Source: Rhizobium etli 8C-3
GTDB taxonomy: Bacteria > Pseudomonadota > Alphaproteobacteria > Rhizobiales > Rhizobiaceae
NCBI RefSeq assembly: GCF_001908375.1
Contig: NZ_CP017244.1
Coordinates: 1 to 64,000 of the forward strand
Reading direction: 5' to 3'
DNA: 64,000 nt
Each line of letters begins with the position of its first letter. The first letter of the stretch is position 1. A program made the translations under genes and the position numbers. This document shows, one piece after another, positions 45,438 to 55,800 of the stretch. Under the pieces are notes generated by a model. The model did no database searches, was not told where the DNA came from, and was given only the letters and a program-made list of their open reading frames with translations.

Positions 45438-45749
45438 ATGCGAACAGCGACCGTCGCAGTCATTGTCGGCATCTTTGCAACGGGTTCGGCAGCGCGAGCG
45501 CAGGATATTCTGCACGGGCGCCGGCTCGCACTTGAGGTATGTGCAACATGCCACGCCGTCCTTGCAGGTCAAAATCGATCCCCCGTTGCCGAAGCGCCCA
45601 GCTTCGAAGCGGTGGCTGCGACACCTGGAATGACCGCCATGGCACTCAACGTCTGGCTCACGGCCCAAAGTCATCCAACCATGCCGAACATAATACTCTC
45701 GCCGACCGATGTTGAGGACGTGTCGGCCTATATTCTAAGCTTGGAATAG
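45438..45749 (+). CDS. Small periplasmic c-type cytochrome
   Basis: Protein of 103 aa with an N-terminal signal peptide (AVIVGIFATGSAARAQD). It has one haem-attachment motif CATCH (about 36-40), followed by a C-terminal Met in HPTMPNIILSP that can serve as the axial ligand. The typical closing VEDVSAYILSLE helix is present. Class I monohaem cytochrome, periplasmic, electron carrier. It is divergent from the sulfide operon, which may link it to sulfur oxidation. AAAGGA precedes the ATG. Confidence 0.85.
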   Translation: MRTATVAVIVGIFATGSAARAQDILHGRRLALEVCATCHAVLAGQNRSPVAEAPSFEAVAATPGMTAMALNVWLTAQSHPTMPNIILSPTDVEDVSAYILSLE

Positions 45750-46062
45750 AGATTTGGTTTGACGGAAACGCAACATGAACGCGAAGCGGAACGAGACCAT
45801 CGACGCGGGACTGCTTTATCAAAGGCACTGAAGCGAAAACCAGTTAGCGCGACCGTTGGCCTGCCTCCGGATAGCAATTGGTCTGATCATCGAGGTCCAG
45901 TCCTGCAAAGCTGCCACCGCGGGGAACCGAGCTCGATAGGACCACCTGGGGCCGCCGCGCTGGCGCCCGATAATTTACCGCCGGAGCCGACCGGCAGATC
46001 TTCAGAGACGGCCTCATCACACCGCGGCAACACAGCCGTTTCCACCATCGCAACAGCACCTA
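45750..46062. other. Gene-free stretch
   Basis: I found no gene in these 313 bases between the cytochrome gene and the universal stress protein gene, which converge. A short frame with ATG 45775 ends after 18 codons. Confidence 0.4.
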
Positions 46063-46896
46063 TCAATGTGACATGAGAACAGGCAAGAGAGGCTCTTCCA
46101 GGACGCTTTCGGTCGCTCCGCCGAGGACAAACTCTCGAAGTCTGGAATGTCCGTATCCTCCCATTACCAGCATGTCAGCGTCCAGCTCGAGCGCGGCCCG
46201 TTGGAGGCTTGCGCCGATCGATGACGAGGTAAACCTGGCAACGGTTGCGCCTGCATTGGCCCCGCTTGAGACCAAGTACTTGGCCAGGCGCGCTCCGCTC
46301 GCTTCCGAGACAGGCTTTTCGCCGCTCAAAGACAGCACCGAAACCCGTCGCGCCTTGCGAATGAAGGAGCCCGCATCGTTGACTGCCCGGGCGGCGGCCC
46401 GGCTTCCGTCCCAAGCTATGACCAGATGATCAATCGGTCCTGCGAAGGTCTTGTTTGGAAATATGACGGCTGGCCGGCCAGAACCGAAGATCACCGCTTC
46501 GGCAATGCTGCGCGTCTCTGGAACCTCCCCGTTACATTCGAGAACGGTCAGATCGAAAAAACGCGCTTCCGTTGCTGCCGTCTCATGCAGCAAGGGCAAG
46601 TTCGCTTTTATTTCCCGCGTAAAGAGAGCAACATTGGCGTTCGCTGCGAGGTTCGTAGCGGCTGCCATCAGCGTTGCCGCGCGATCGCGGCTCAATATTT
46701 CTGCCTGCTCGATCATCCTTGGCGTATCCAACAGCAAGGAAGACCATGCATTGGGGATGTGCGGAATCTCGATCCTTATCGCACACACGTCAAGATTTGC
46801 GCCGCAGGCCTGAGCAAAGGTTACAGCGTTCGAAACGATCAGTCCGGAGCTTGAATCGGGATAGGTTGCCAGCGGAAGAAAATATCGTGCAGTCAT
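46063..46896 (-). CDS. Universal stress protein, two UspA domains
   Basis: Protein of 277 aa built from an N-terminal degenerate and a C-terminal complete Usp domain. The second has the ATP-binding signature GGYGHSRLREFVLGGATESVL (near residue 245) preceded by a DADMLVMG strand. The first domain lacks the full Gly-rich signature. Tandem UspA proteins of this kind are frequently part of FixK/FNR-type or metal-stress regulons. It is divergent from the P-type ATPase gene, with an FNR-like box between them. Confidence 0.85.
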   Translation of the reverse strand: MTARYFLPLATYPDSSSGLIVSNAVTFAQACGANLDVCAIRIEIPHIPNAWSSLLLDTPRMIEQAEILSRDRAATLMAAATNLAANANVALFTREIKANLPLLHETAATEARFFDLTVLECNGEVPETRSIAEAVIFGSGRPAVIFPNKTFAGPIDHLVIAWDGSRAAARAVNDAGSFIRKARRVSVLSLSGEKPVSEASGARLAKYLVSSGANAGATVARFTSSSIGASLQRAALELDADMLVMGGYGHSRLREFVLGGATESVLEEPLLPVLMSH

Positions 46897-47076
46897 GTCT
46901 TACTCCTCCTCTTACGGATTGCTGCCGTTCAGAGTCTGTTTTCTCCTTTTTCGGCAGCTCCGGCATTGATGTAGCGCAAATGCCGCCACAAGCGCCTACT
47001 CGTTCGAAATGAAAGTGCTTCTCCATCTGACAAACGATCAACAGGGCGGCTAAGCGACCGATCTAGCCATGCACTC

Positions 47077-47090
47077 TTGAGACAGATCAA
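47077..47090 (+). promoter_or_regulatory. FNR/FixK-type box upstream of the metal ATPase
   Basis: TTGAGACAGATCAA is a 4-6-4 match to the TTGA-N6-TCAA anaerobox, about 93 bases before the ATPase start at 47183 and about 180 bases from the divergent stress-protein start. It fits control of one or both genes by an FNR, FnrN or FixK protein under low oxygen. Confidence 0.55.
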
Positions 47091-47182
47091 TGCGGCGCCT
47101 GATGAAGCGGCTTTGATCAGGTCGTCAAAACAGATCAGGCGACGCCGCGTCTGGCGCGTAAGCCACGGCGGTGGAAGCGATC

Positions 47183-49045
47183 ATGACCCCGAATACAGCG
47201 ACCGGACCGATAGTCTTTCTCTCTAAAGCGCGCGACATATGGCTGCCGCTGATTGCGGCGCTCGGACTTTCTGCAGGGTTGATCTTTGCGCTATTGAAGG
47301 ATCCCGCCAGTGCCCGGCTCGTATGGACGATTTTCACCCTGCCGGTCCTCGGAGCGCTGTTGTGGCAGACGTTCGGCTCTCTCCATCGCGGTGATTTCGG
47401 GCTGGACATCCTGGCAGCACTGTCGATGGCATTCGCCCTTTCATTCGGCGAACCCCTTGCCGCCAATGTCGTTGCTTTGATGTATGCCGGTGGCCAGATG
47501 CTGGAAGCATACGCGTCCCAGCGTGCTGCCCGCGAGATGACGGCATTGCTTGGCCGCGTCGCCCAAACCGCCTTTCGATACGAAGACGGCTGTCTGCAGG
47601 AGGTTCCGATTGCAGACATCAGGGCCGGCGACCGCCTTATGGTGCGTCAGGGCGAGGTTTTGCCGGTCGATGGAATCGTCGTCAGAGATCATGCTCTCCT
47701 CGATCAGTCTGCCTTGACGGGCGAAGCCCTCCCCAGAATGCATGGTATCGGTGACGAAGTTCTAAGCGGCAGCACCTCGGTCGGTGGCGTCTTTGATATC
47801 AAGGCAATTCGTTCGGCATCCGAAAGCACATACGCCGCGATCATCCGTCTTGTCGAAACCGCTCAGAAGAGCAGGGCGCCGATGGCTCGCCTCGCAGATC
47901 GCTACGGATTGGTATTTCTCGCCGTGAGCGTCTCTCTGGCTCTGGCGGCCTGGTTATTGTCCAATGACCCACGCCGGGCCCTTGCGGTTCTTGTCATCGC
48001 CACACCCTGTCCACTCATCCTCGCCGTCCCCGTCGCCATCATGTCGGGCATTTCCCGCTGCGCTGCCATCGGATGCCTCGTGAAAGATGGCGGAATTCTG
48101 GAAGCTTTGAGCCGCGTGCGCGTCGCCATTCTGGACAAGACGGGTACACTTACACGCGGTGCGGCGGCCATTGTCGCAATAAAAAATGCTAAGTGGATCG
48201 ACGCGAACGAATTGCTGCGTCTCGCCGCATCGCTCGATCAGGCTTCTGGCCACGTCATGGCTACAGCACTCATTGCGGCCGCCCGTGAACGCGGCCTGAA
48301 CCTTGTTCCGCCAGACAGTGTCACGGAATTCCCTGGAGTAGGGATCGAAGGAACTGTCGGCCGGCATCGCGTGATCGTCGGCGGCAGCGGTTTCGTGGAG
48401 CGCCGGGTGCTGCAGGGCAGTCCGCGGGCGTTTCTATCCGGTCGCCGTACGGGCGAAGTCGTGGTTGCGGTTGCAGTCGATGGCGTCGCGGCAGGACTGA
48501 TCGTTATGGCAGATCCTGTGCGCCCGGAAGCCGTGACCGTACTTCGCAAACTGCGCGATGCGGGGATCGGAAGAATAATTCTGGCTTCGGGAGACAGGTC
48601 AGAGGTCACCAGAGATGTCGGCGAAGCACTTGGCATCGAGGAGATTCTTTGTGAGCAAAGCCCCGCTTCAAAGGTCGAATGCGTTCAATCCGCGCGGCGT
48701 TTCGGTCCCGTGATGATGGTTGGCGACGGTATTAATGATGCCCCCGCCCTTGCTGCCGCCGACGTCGGTGTCGCGCTGGGGGCGCGCGGAGCGGCCGCAT
48801 CCTCGGAGGCCGCTGGCGTTGTTTTGCTCGTGGATCGTCTCGAACCTCTGGCTGACGCGCTGACCGCCGCCCAAAGGACAGTCGTCATTGCACGCCAGAG
48901 CGTTGTCGCGGGGCTCGGGCTTTCAATCGCCGGGATGATTGCAGCTGCCTTTGGATTTCTTCCGCCCCTGCAAGGTGCGTTGCTGCAAGAAGCAATCGAT
49001 GTCGCAGTGATCCTCAACGCCTTGCGAGCATTGCGGCAACATTAA
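47183..49045 (+). CDS. P1B-type heavy-metal ATPase with TPC motif, no metal-binding N-domain
   Basis: Integral membrane ATPase of 620 aa. Motifs: TGE in the actuator (SALTGEALP), TPCPL at residues 274-278 in the transport helix, phosphorylation site DKTGTLTRG (D318), and GDGINDAP near the C-terminus. The transport helix has TPC rather than CPC. No HMA or Cys-rich metal domain precedes the first helix, which starts within the first 25 residues. TPC is the motif of P1B-5-type exporters for Ni or Fe in rhizobia. The conserved SGHVMA replaces the common SEHPLA. Start ATG 47183; a GTG at 47171 is possible. Confidence 0.88.
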   Translation: MTPNTATGPIVFLSKARDIWLPLIAALGLSAGLIFALLKDPASARLVWTIFTLPVLGALLWQTFGSLHRGDFGLDILAALSMAFALSFGEPLAANVVALMYAGGQMLEAYASQRAAREMTALLGRVAQTAFRYEDGCLQEVPIADIRAGDRLMVRQGEVLPVDGIVVRDHALLDQSALTGEALPRMHGIGDEVLSGSTSVGGVFDIKAIRSASESTYAAIIRLVETAQKSRAPMARLADRYGLVFLAVSVSLALAAWLLSNDPRRALAVLVIATPCPLILAVPVAIMSGISRCAAIGCLVKDGGILEALSRVRVAILDKTGTLTRGAAAIVAIKNAKWIDANELLRLAASLDQASGHVMATALIAAARERGLNLVPPDSVTEFPGVGIEGTVGRHRVIVGGSGFVERRVLQGSPRAFLSGRRTGEVVVAVAVDGVAAGLIVMADPVRPEAVTVLRKLRDAGIGRIILASGDRSEVTRDVGEALGIEEILCEQSPASKVECVQSARRFGPVMMVGDGINDAPALAAADVGVALGARGAAASSEAAGVVLLVDRLEPLADALTAAQRTVVIARQSVVAGLGLSIAGMIAAAFGFLPPLQGALLQEAIDVAVILNALRALRQH

Positions 49046-49317
49046 GCGATCATCATGTTCGACAATCATCAATAGGATTATCCAATGCAACGATCCGAAG
49101 GGCGACGAAGGATTCGGCAAGGTCCTTAAAAAAGCGCCGGTATGGTTGTGGTCATCAAAGACGGCGGATAATGGCATCTTCTGCCACCGGAACTCCTCGG
49201 CAGCACGTCGAGCTTGTGCGATCCAATGCTGCGTCAAGCCGTCCGGTTCCCTTCCGGTCTGCCTCGACTCCCGATCGATCTGCCGGGAGCCCCTGTATTC
49301 GGCGTTCTCCGAGCCTT

Positions 49318-50067
49318 TCAAGCCAGGGTCATGCCGCCGTCGGCATGAAGTTCGATCCCATTGACGAAGCTGCTCGCGTCGGAGGCGAGGAAGAGTGCGG
49401 CGCGCGCCAGTTCCTCCGGCCGTCCCATCCGCCCTGCCGGAATGATCGATGCCATGTGATGCTCGAATGCAGGACGTTCGGCCTCCGATACGCCGAGCTT
49501 GCCGAGGATTTCCGTTTCGACCGGCCCCGGGCTAAGTATGTTGACGCGGATGCGCCGTGCCTTGAATTCGATCGCCCAGTTTTTGGCGAAGGCTGCGACG
49601 GCGGCCTTCGATCCGGCGTAAACCGCGTGGTCCGGCAATACCTTTGTCGCCGCTAGCGAACTCGTGACGATGATGCTGCCGCCATCGCGGATCAGTGGTG
49701 CGATCGTCTGCACACCGAAGAACACGCCGCGCGTGTTGATGGCGAAATGCCGGTCGTAGTCTTCCGGAGTCACATTGTGGGACGCAGTGAGATTGATGAC
49801 GCCGGCGTTGGCAATATAGATATCGAGGCCACCAAAATGGTTCTCCACCATGTCCACAACCTCGTGGTGATGTTCGAGGTCGGCGACGTCGCCCACGATG
49901 CCAATGGCATGATGACCGATGTCGCGCACCGCTTGGTCGACAACATCCTGGCGCCGGCCGGTGATGACGACCCTCGCGCCTTCCTCGGCAAAAAGCTTGG
50001 CGGTCGCCCTGCCGATGCCGCTATTTCCACCGGTGATAACGGCGACCTTGTCTTTTAGTTGTTGCAT
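49318..50067 (-). CDS. Short-chain dehydrogenase/reductase
   Basis: Enzyme of 249 aa: NAD(P)-binding TGGNSGIG near residue 13, the NAG motif (YIANAG) near 88, catalytic Ser in IIVTSSLA and YxxxK as YAGSKAA (about 150-156). It is a classical SDR of full length, with the typical C-terminus NGIELHADGGM. The substrate is unknown. It is divergent from the LysR gene that starts at 50162. Confidence 0.9.
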   Translation of the reverse strand: MQQLKDKVAVITGGNSGIGRATAKLFAEEGARVVITGRRQDVVDQAVRDIGHHAIGIVGDVADLEHHHEVVDMVENHFGGLDIYIANAGVINLTASHNVTPEDYDRHFAINTRGVFFGVQTIAPLIRDGGSIIVTSSLAATKVLPDHAVYAGSKAAVAAFAKNWAIEFKARRIRVNILSPGPVETEILGKLGVSEAERPAFEHHMASIIPAGRMGRPEELARAALFLASDASSFVNGIELHADGGMTLA

Positions 50068-50161
50068 TGTTTATCTCCTTTCAACTGAGATTGAGATAAA
50101 CGCCGGCACTGTCATCCATTAGATCATGGGCAGGCACATGATCTGTGCCGCGGAGTTGCAA

Positions 50162-51058
50162 ATGCCGAACCTGCTGAACGAGACTTCTGGATTGATGGCC
50201 TTTGTGCGAACGGTGGAGGCCGGTTCCTTCAGTGCCGCGGCACGCAACCTCGATACGACGCCATCGGCGGTGTCGAAGAGCGTGGCGAGGCTTGAAAAGA
50301 AGATCGGCACGCGTCTCTTCTTGCGCTCCACCCGGGCCTTGACTTTGACACAGGATGGCCAGATTTTCTTTGAGCGCGTCGCACCGCTCTTGCGGGATCT
50401 GGATTCGAGCGACGAGGGGATCGGGGCCGATGCCGCACTCTCCGGCCGCCTGCGCGTTAGCATGCCAAGCGAGCTGGCGCCCCTGCTGCTGCCGCGGCTG
50501 TTTACAGGCTTTGCGGCCGACAATCCCAACTTACATCTCGATATCGGCCTTACTGACCGCTTCGTCGATCTGATCCGGGAGGATTATGACGTCGTGTTGC
50601 GCGCTGGCAATCCGACGCAAGACGATTTGATCGTCCGCCATCTGGCCGACCTGCCGATGGCGATCGTCGCATCTCCGGCTTTTCTTGAAACCTGGGGCAA
50701 TCCGCTGTCTGTCGAACATCTGGCAGTCGTGCCCTTTGCCCGTTACGTGCTCGGGGGCTTGATCCAGCCTGTACGTCTGACAGACGGCAGCAGCTTTGTT
50801 CCCGCCGGTCGCGTAGATTGCGATTCAGGCGCCGCGCTCATCCAGGCGGCGCTCGCTGGGTTGGGTGCTGTCTATCTGCTGCGGTGTCTGGTGGCGAAGG
50901 AATTGCAAGCAGGTGCGCTTGTCACGGTTGCATCGGAGATCGCGCTTCCGAGCCTGCCATTCAATGCGCTGCACGCCTTCGGCCGCACCGTGCCTTCGCG
51001 CGTCAAACTGTTCGGCGACTTCCTAGCCCGTGAGGCGAGAGCCGTGGAAGCGATGTAA
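50162..51058 (+). CDS. LysR-family regulator divergent from the SDR gene
   Basis: Regulator of 298 aa (from ATG 50162, preceded by GGAG; a longer frame to 50126 exists). The helix-turn-helix is FVRTVEAGSFSAAARNLDTTPSAVSKSVARLEK. The effector domain follows from LSGRLRVSMPSELAPLLLPRLF. Likely regulates the divergent SDR gene, an arrangement seen often for this LysR branch. The effector is unknown. Confidence 0.88.
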   Translation: MPNLLNETSGLMAFVRTVEAGSFSAAARNLDTTPSAVSKSVARLEKKIGTRLFLRSTRALTLTQDGQIFFERVAPLLRDLDSSDEGIGADAALSGRLRVSMPSELAPLLLPRLFTGFAADNPNLHLDIGLTDRFVDLIREDYDVVLRAGNPTQDDLIVRHLADLPMAIVASPAFLETWGNPLSVEHLAVVPFARYVLGGLIQPVRLTDGSSFVPAGRVDCDSGAALIQAALAGLGAVYLLRCLVAKELQAGALVTVASEIALPSLPFNALHAFGRTVPSRVKLFGDFLAREARAVEAM

Positions 51059-51108
51059 GTACAACGTACCATCTGCGACATCGATATCCCCGAGCAGGAT
51101 CGATCCCC

Positions 51109-51804
51109 TCAAAACCAGCCGCCAGCGGCCTCGCGCATCGCTATGGGCAGCGTCTCCCAAGCCCTGATCAACTCGCCGATCGACCCGACCTCCATCTTGC
51201 GCATGACATTGGCGCGGTGCAACTTGACCGTGACCTCGCGTATCCCGAGGTCGAAGGCGATCTGCTTGTTGAGCCGCCCCCGCGCCACTTCACGCAGGAT
51301 CTCGCGCTCGCGGTGCGTCAGCGTCTCCAGGCGTTCGATGTTGCGCCTGACAACCAGGGCGTTGGCCCGTCGCGACGCGTCGAGCGCAATGCCGGCGATC
51401 ACCGCATCGAGCAGCGTCTGGTCGCGCACCGGCTTGGTGAGAAAATCAACGGCGCCTGCCTTCATCGCCTGCACGGTCATCGGAATATCGCCATGTCCAG
51501 TCAGGAAGATGATCGGCTTCGCATTGCCGCTCTCCGCCAGATGGTGCTGCAGGTGAAGGCCGTTCGCCCCAGGCATGCGTACGTCAAGGATCAGGCAGCC
51601 GGGGCTGTCCAGTATGTCGGCGTCGAGCACTTCACGGGTCGAGGCGAAGCTTACAGGCTGAAAGCCCGCCGAGAGGATCAGCTCCGACAAGGCCTCGCGC
51701 ACGGCCGCATCGTCATCGACAATGACGACGATGGGTTCACATGTGTCATTCTTGTGATGCTGCGACAGCGGTGCCGATCTCCGGAGCGGCTGGTCAATTC
51801 TCAT
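51109..51804 (-). CDS. FixJ-type response regulator (REC + LuxR-type HTH)
   Basis: Response regulator of 231 aa. The receiver has the acidic pair in VVIVDDDAA, acceptor Asp in CLILDVRMPG and Lys in FLTKPV. The NarL/FixJ helix-turn-helix reads LTHREREILREVARGRLNKQIAFDLGIREVTVKLHRANVM. The N-terminal ~25 residues precede the receiver. I start at ATG 51804, which follows GGAGGG by a short spacer. It lies downstream of two more response regulator genes and the MASE1 kinase in one minus-strand run. It probably activates transcription on phosphorylation. Confidence 0.9.
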   Translation of the reverse strand: MRIDQPLRRSAPLSQHHKNDTCEPIVVIVDDDAAVREALSELILSAGFQPVSFASTREVLDADILDSPGCLILDVRMPGANGLHLQHHLAESGNAKPIIFLTGHGDIPMTVQAMKAGAVDFLTKPVRDQTLLDAVIAGIALDASRRANALVVRRNIERLETLTHREREILREVARGRLNKQIAFDLGIREVTVKLHRANVMRKMEVGSIGELIRAWETLPIAMREAAGGWF

Positions 51805-51805
51805 G

Positions 51806-52189
51806 TCACCCTCCATTTTTCGATTTCTGCAAAGCTTCCCCTATCGCGATGAGTAGGGCAGGCGCATCGAATGGCTTTCGAAAAAAGCCGTCGACGCCCT
51901 TGGCGCGGCGCTGGTCGGCGATCTCGTGACGGCCGGTGACCAGGAATACCGGTAGTTCCGGACGCGCCTTGTTGACGATGTCACGAAGCTCAAAGCCGTT
52001 CGTGCCCGGCATGCCAATATCAGTGATCAACAAATCCAGGTTCGACAGGCCGCGGGTCAGCAGATGCTCAGCCGACCGGAAACAGCAAGCTGCATAGCCG
52101 GCCGATTCCAGCAGCTCCTCCAGCGATTCGAGCAGCCTTGCATCGTCATCGACTACGGCGACGATCGGTCTTGTCTTCTCCATGCTCAA
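51806..52189 (-). CDS. Single-domain response regulator
   Basis: Receiver-only protein of 127 aa. The acidic pair is VAVVDDDAR, the acceptor Asp is in LLITDIGMPG and the conserved Lys is in FFRKPFD. It has no output domain. It could act as a phosphate relay or sink between the MASE1 kinase and the two FixJ-type regulators on either side. It overlaps the upstream regulator by 4 bases. Confidence 0.88.
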   Translation of the reverse strand: MSMEKTRPIVAVVDDDARLLESLEELLESAGYAACCFRSAEHLLTRGLSNLDLLITDIGMPGTNGFELRDIVNKARPELPVFLVTGRHEIADQRRAKGVDGFFRKPFDAPALLIAIGEALQKSKNGG

Positions 52190-52827
52190 TTTCCTCCTGC
52201 ACGGCGCGAATGGGTGATCGGTATTCCCAATCGCTCTGCCATGCGCACCAGATCGGCAAGCGATGCTGCCGCCATTTTCTGCATTACATTCCTCCGATGG
52301 ATTTGCAGTGTCACTTCGCTTATTCCAAGTTGGGATGCCGCCTGCTTGTTGAGCAGGCCGCTGACCACGAGCGGCAGCACGTCGCGTTCGCGTGGCGTCA
52401 GTTCGAGATAGCGTTGTCTCAGCATGTCGAGTTCAGCCCGCTCAGATCGCTTTCGCCGATCCTCGGAAATTGCCATATGCACCGCAGCCATAAGGTCTGC
52501 GTCGCTAAACGGTTTGGTGAGAAAATCCACTGCACCGTGCTTGATCGCCCGCACCGAAGAGGGGATGTCGCCATGGCCGGTAATGAAGACGATCGGCGGA
52601 TGATCGCCCTCGGCGATCTGCCCCTGCAGTTCGAGGCCGTTGATATCGGGCAATTCAACGTCGAGTATCAGGCAGGCAGGTAGATCCGGTTTCTCGGCGT
52701 CCACATAATCACCGGCCGAACCGAATGCGATGGCGCGCATGCCGTGGGTCTCCAGGAGCTCGCCGAGCGCCTCCCGGATGCGTTCGTCATCGTCGACGAT
52801 GAAAACAACATGGTCATCCGGGGTCAT
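52186..52827 (-). CDS. FixJ-type response regulator
   Basis: Response regulator of 213 aa with receiver (VVFIVDDDER, CLILDVELPD, FLTKPF) and a C-terminal LuxR-type helix-turn-helix (LTPRERDVLPLVVSGLLNKQAASQLGISEVTLQIHRRNVMQKM). Both FixJ-type regulators in this operon have near-identical layouts and their own distinctive recognition helices (EVTVKLHRAN here would be EVTLQIHRRN), so they probably bind different sites. It overlaps the kinase stop by 4 bases. Confidence 0.9.
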   Translation of the reverse strand: MTPDDHVVFIVDDDERIREALGELLETHGMRAIAFGSAGDYVDAEKPDLPACLILDVELPDINGLELQGQIAEGDHPPIVFITGHGDIPSSVRAIKHGAVDFLTKPFSDADLMAAVHMAISEDRRKRSERAELDMLRQRYLELTPRERDVLPLVVSGLLNKQAASQLGISEVTLQIHRRNVMQKMAAASLADLVRMAERLGIPITHSRRAGGN

Positions 52828-55800
52828 GGTGCCGCTTTCTCTACGATCGGTAAGGTAAAAATGAACCGCGAGCCATGCGGTTCATTTTTCTCGGCCCATA
52901 AACGCCCGCCATGCGCCTCGACGATCGAACGGCAGATGGCGAGACCCATGCCCATTCCGTTCTCTTTCGTCGTGAAGAACGGTTCGAAGATCTGATCCGG
53001 GAACTCGATGCCATTTCCCCGGTCGCCTATTTCGGTCTGCACCTCGCTGCCCACGCGATGGGCGCGCACATCGAGAGCTTTTTCCCCTGCGACAGCCTCC
53101 ATTGCCTCCATGCCATTGCGCATGAGATTGACCAGGACCTGCTGAATCTGGATGCGGTCGACCGTAATAGGCGGAAGCTTGCCTTCCACGTCGATGTCGA
53201 TCCGCGTGCGACGGCGCAAAGCCTCCCCTGCCACAAGGTTACACGCCTCGGTGATGACGCCGGAGAGCGAGAGGCTGATCCTATTCTCCACAGATTGCTT
53301 GAACAGCGCCCGGACACGGCCGACGACTTCCGCCGCCGAGTTGGCGTCGCGGATGACCCGTTCGGTCGTGATCTTGGCGCGCGCGACATTGACTGGCTCA
53401 GCCGATAGCCAGCGGTAGCACGCATGCGAATTGGCGACGATCGCCGCCAAGGGCTGATTCACCTCGTGGGCGATGGAGGCCGAAAGCTCCGCGAGGCTCG
53501 CGGCTTGGCTGGCGCGCGAAAGCCGCTCCTGCGCCAGGCGCAGCTCTTCCTGCATCCGCACCTCGCCATCGATATCCAGGCAGATGACGTTCCATTGCAC
53601 GATTGTGCCGTCGTCCTTGCGCATCGGCGCGGCGCGCGTTTCCACCCAGATATATTCGCCGTCGAAGCGCCGCAGGCGGTGCTTCCTGAGATAGGGTTCG
53701 CCGGTCGCCAGGCAATGGGCATATTGCTCCTTGACGCCCGCGACATCGTCGGGATGGACCCCGGCATCGAGCGTGCCGTTCAGCCGCGATTTGGCCTTCC
53801 CATCCAGTTCCTCCAGCTCATAGCCAAGGAACTCGCGCAGTTGCTGGCTGCGATAGACTGGTTCGCCGTTCGGCGCAGCACAATCGATCATCGCCGGCAG
53901 TGTTTCCACCAGTTGCCAAAGGAAGCGTTCTCTCTCGCGCAATGCCGCCTGCGCGCGCATCTCGTCCTCAATGTCGATCGAAGCAATGTACCATTGCACG
54001 ATTGTGCCATCTGCATCGCGCAGAGGCTGGGCGCGCGCCTCTATCCAGCGATAGACGCCCTGCTTGTTGCGCCGGCGAAACCGGTTCACGAAAGGCTGCC
54101 CGGTCGCAAAGCCATCCGATGCCCTTTGAAACATTGTTGGATAGTCGTCGGGGTGAGCCACGTCTCGGGCCAGCGCATCGAAGTCTTTAATGTCTGCCGT
54201 CGGAAAACCAACGTCGTCGAGATATCGCTTGCTGGTGTAGGTCATCTCGCCTGAAGCGGCGAAACTCAGGATATTGAAGGGCATGGCATCGATCATTTGC
54301 TCCAACTGCCGCTTGCTGCTCTTCAGCGCCTCTTCGGCCTGCACCTGATCGTCGATGTCGACAGACACCTGATACCAGTGAACGATCGCTCCATCTTGAT
54401 CGCGCAGAGGCTGCGCGCGCGCCTCTATCCAGCGATAGTTGCCATCTTTCCAACGCCGCCGATACCGCATCATGAAGGCGTCGCCAGTTTTAAGGCAGTT
54501 GGCCGACGCTCGCAGCACCTCGGGGGCGTCTTCGGGATGAACCAGCTTTTGCGCCACCCGGACGGTATCTTCGAAGTTCGCCTTGGAAAGGCCGAGATCC
54601 TCCAAAGATCGCTTGTTGACGTAGGCCAGCTCGCCAGCAGGCGTCCAGCTCCAGATGTGGACTGGCAAGGCGTCCACAAGCTGCGAGAGCTCCCGCTCCC
54701 GGTCGCGCAAGGCCTCCAGCGCGCGCACCTCATCATCGATGTCGATGGAGATAGCGTACCATTGCAAGATCTTCCCGCCTTCGTCTCGCAGTGGTTCCGC
54801 CCGGCCGTCAACCCAGCGATACACGCCGTCGGCGCGACGCATGCGGTATTTCATCGAGTATGGTTCGCCTGTGGCGACGGCGTTGCGCACCGCTTGTAAC
54901 AGGCCATTCGCATCATCTGGATGGACAAGAGTCTCAATGTTTGTCACGAGCTGGCTTGTGCCTGGCCTGCTCAACTGTTGCAGATCAAACCCGAAAAAAT
55001 CCACCAGGCGCTTGTTGAAGAAGGTCGGCTCGCCTTCGGGCGTCAGCCGTCTGATGTGGACTGGGACCATGTTCACGATCTGCGAAAGCTCTCGCTCTCG
55101 GTCGCGCAGGGCTTCCACACTCTGGCGTAATGTCAGCAACGCGAGTTGGTGCTGCCGGGATATGGCGGCCACAACCAGGGCCGAAAATGCCGAGATCGCC
55201 AGGAAGAGTTGCAGCATGATCTGGTTGTGGCGCTGATCCTCGGCATTTCCGGCGAACTGGCTGGCGCCGGATATCGTGAAGATCGCGGTTATGAGCGCGA
55301 GGAGGGCGAGGGTAACGGCAGCCCCCTTGAACTCAAAGCGCACCGCGGCCCAAAGCAGCGGCGGCATGATGATATATGCGAAAGGCAGGTAGCCGCCGAG
55401 CGAAAGGGCCGCGACGCCGAGAAGGATAAGTCCCACGGCACACGCTTCTATCCATCGCGCAGCCGTTAGCTCGGCCTTGCCGTTCCAGTTCTGGATCACG
55501 ACCAGCGCGAGTGGCGCGACGATCAGGACCCCAGTGGCATCCCCGATCCACCAGAGAGGCCAGGCTCCCAAGAAAGTTTGCGAAAATATGCCGAACCACG
55601 CAAGCGTCGCACTTCCGATCGTCGCGCTGACCACTGGGGCAACTCCAGCGCCCAATACGACGAATACAAGAACTTCCCGCAAGGTTTCCAGCCGCGCCGG
55701 CCCACCCAAAGTCCGGTTTACGAGCCACGCCCCGACCGTGGCTCCGAGCGCGTTGCCGGCATAAATCAGGATGGCGGCAGGCAGCGGGCTTTGGAACCAC

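Noticed and set aside
45759..46076. Plus-strand 105-codon frame beyond the cytochrome gene
   Set aside because: No ribosome site and no domain; it enters the stress-protein gene end antisense.
48923..49321. Minus-strand open frame over the end of the metal ATPase
   Set aside because: No ribosome site, no recognised domain and half of it lies antisense to the ATPase gene.
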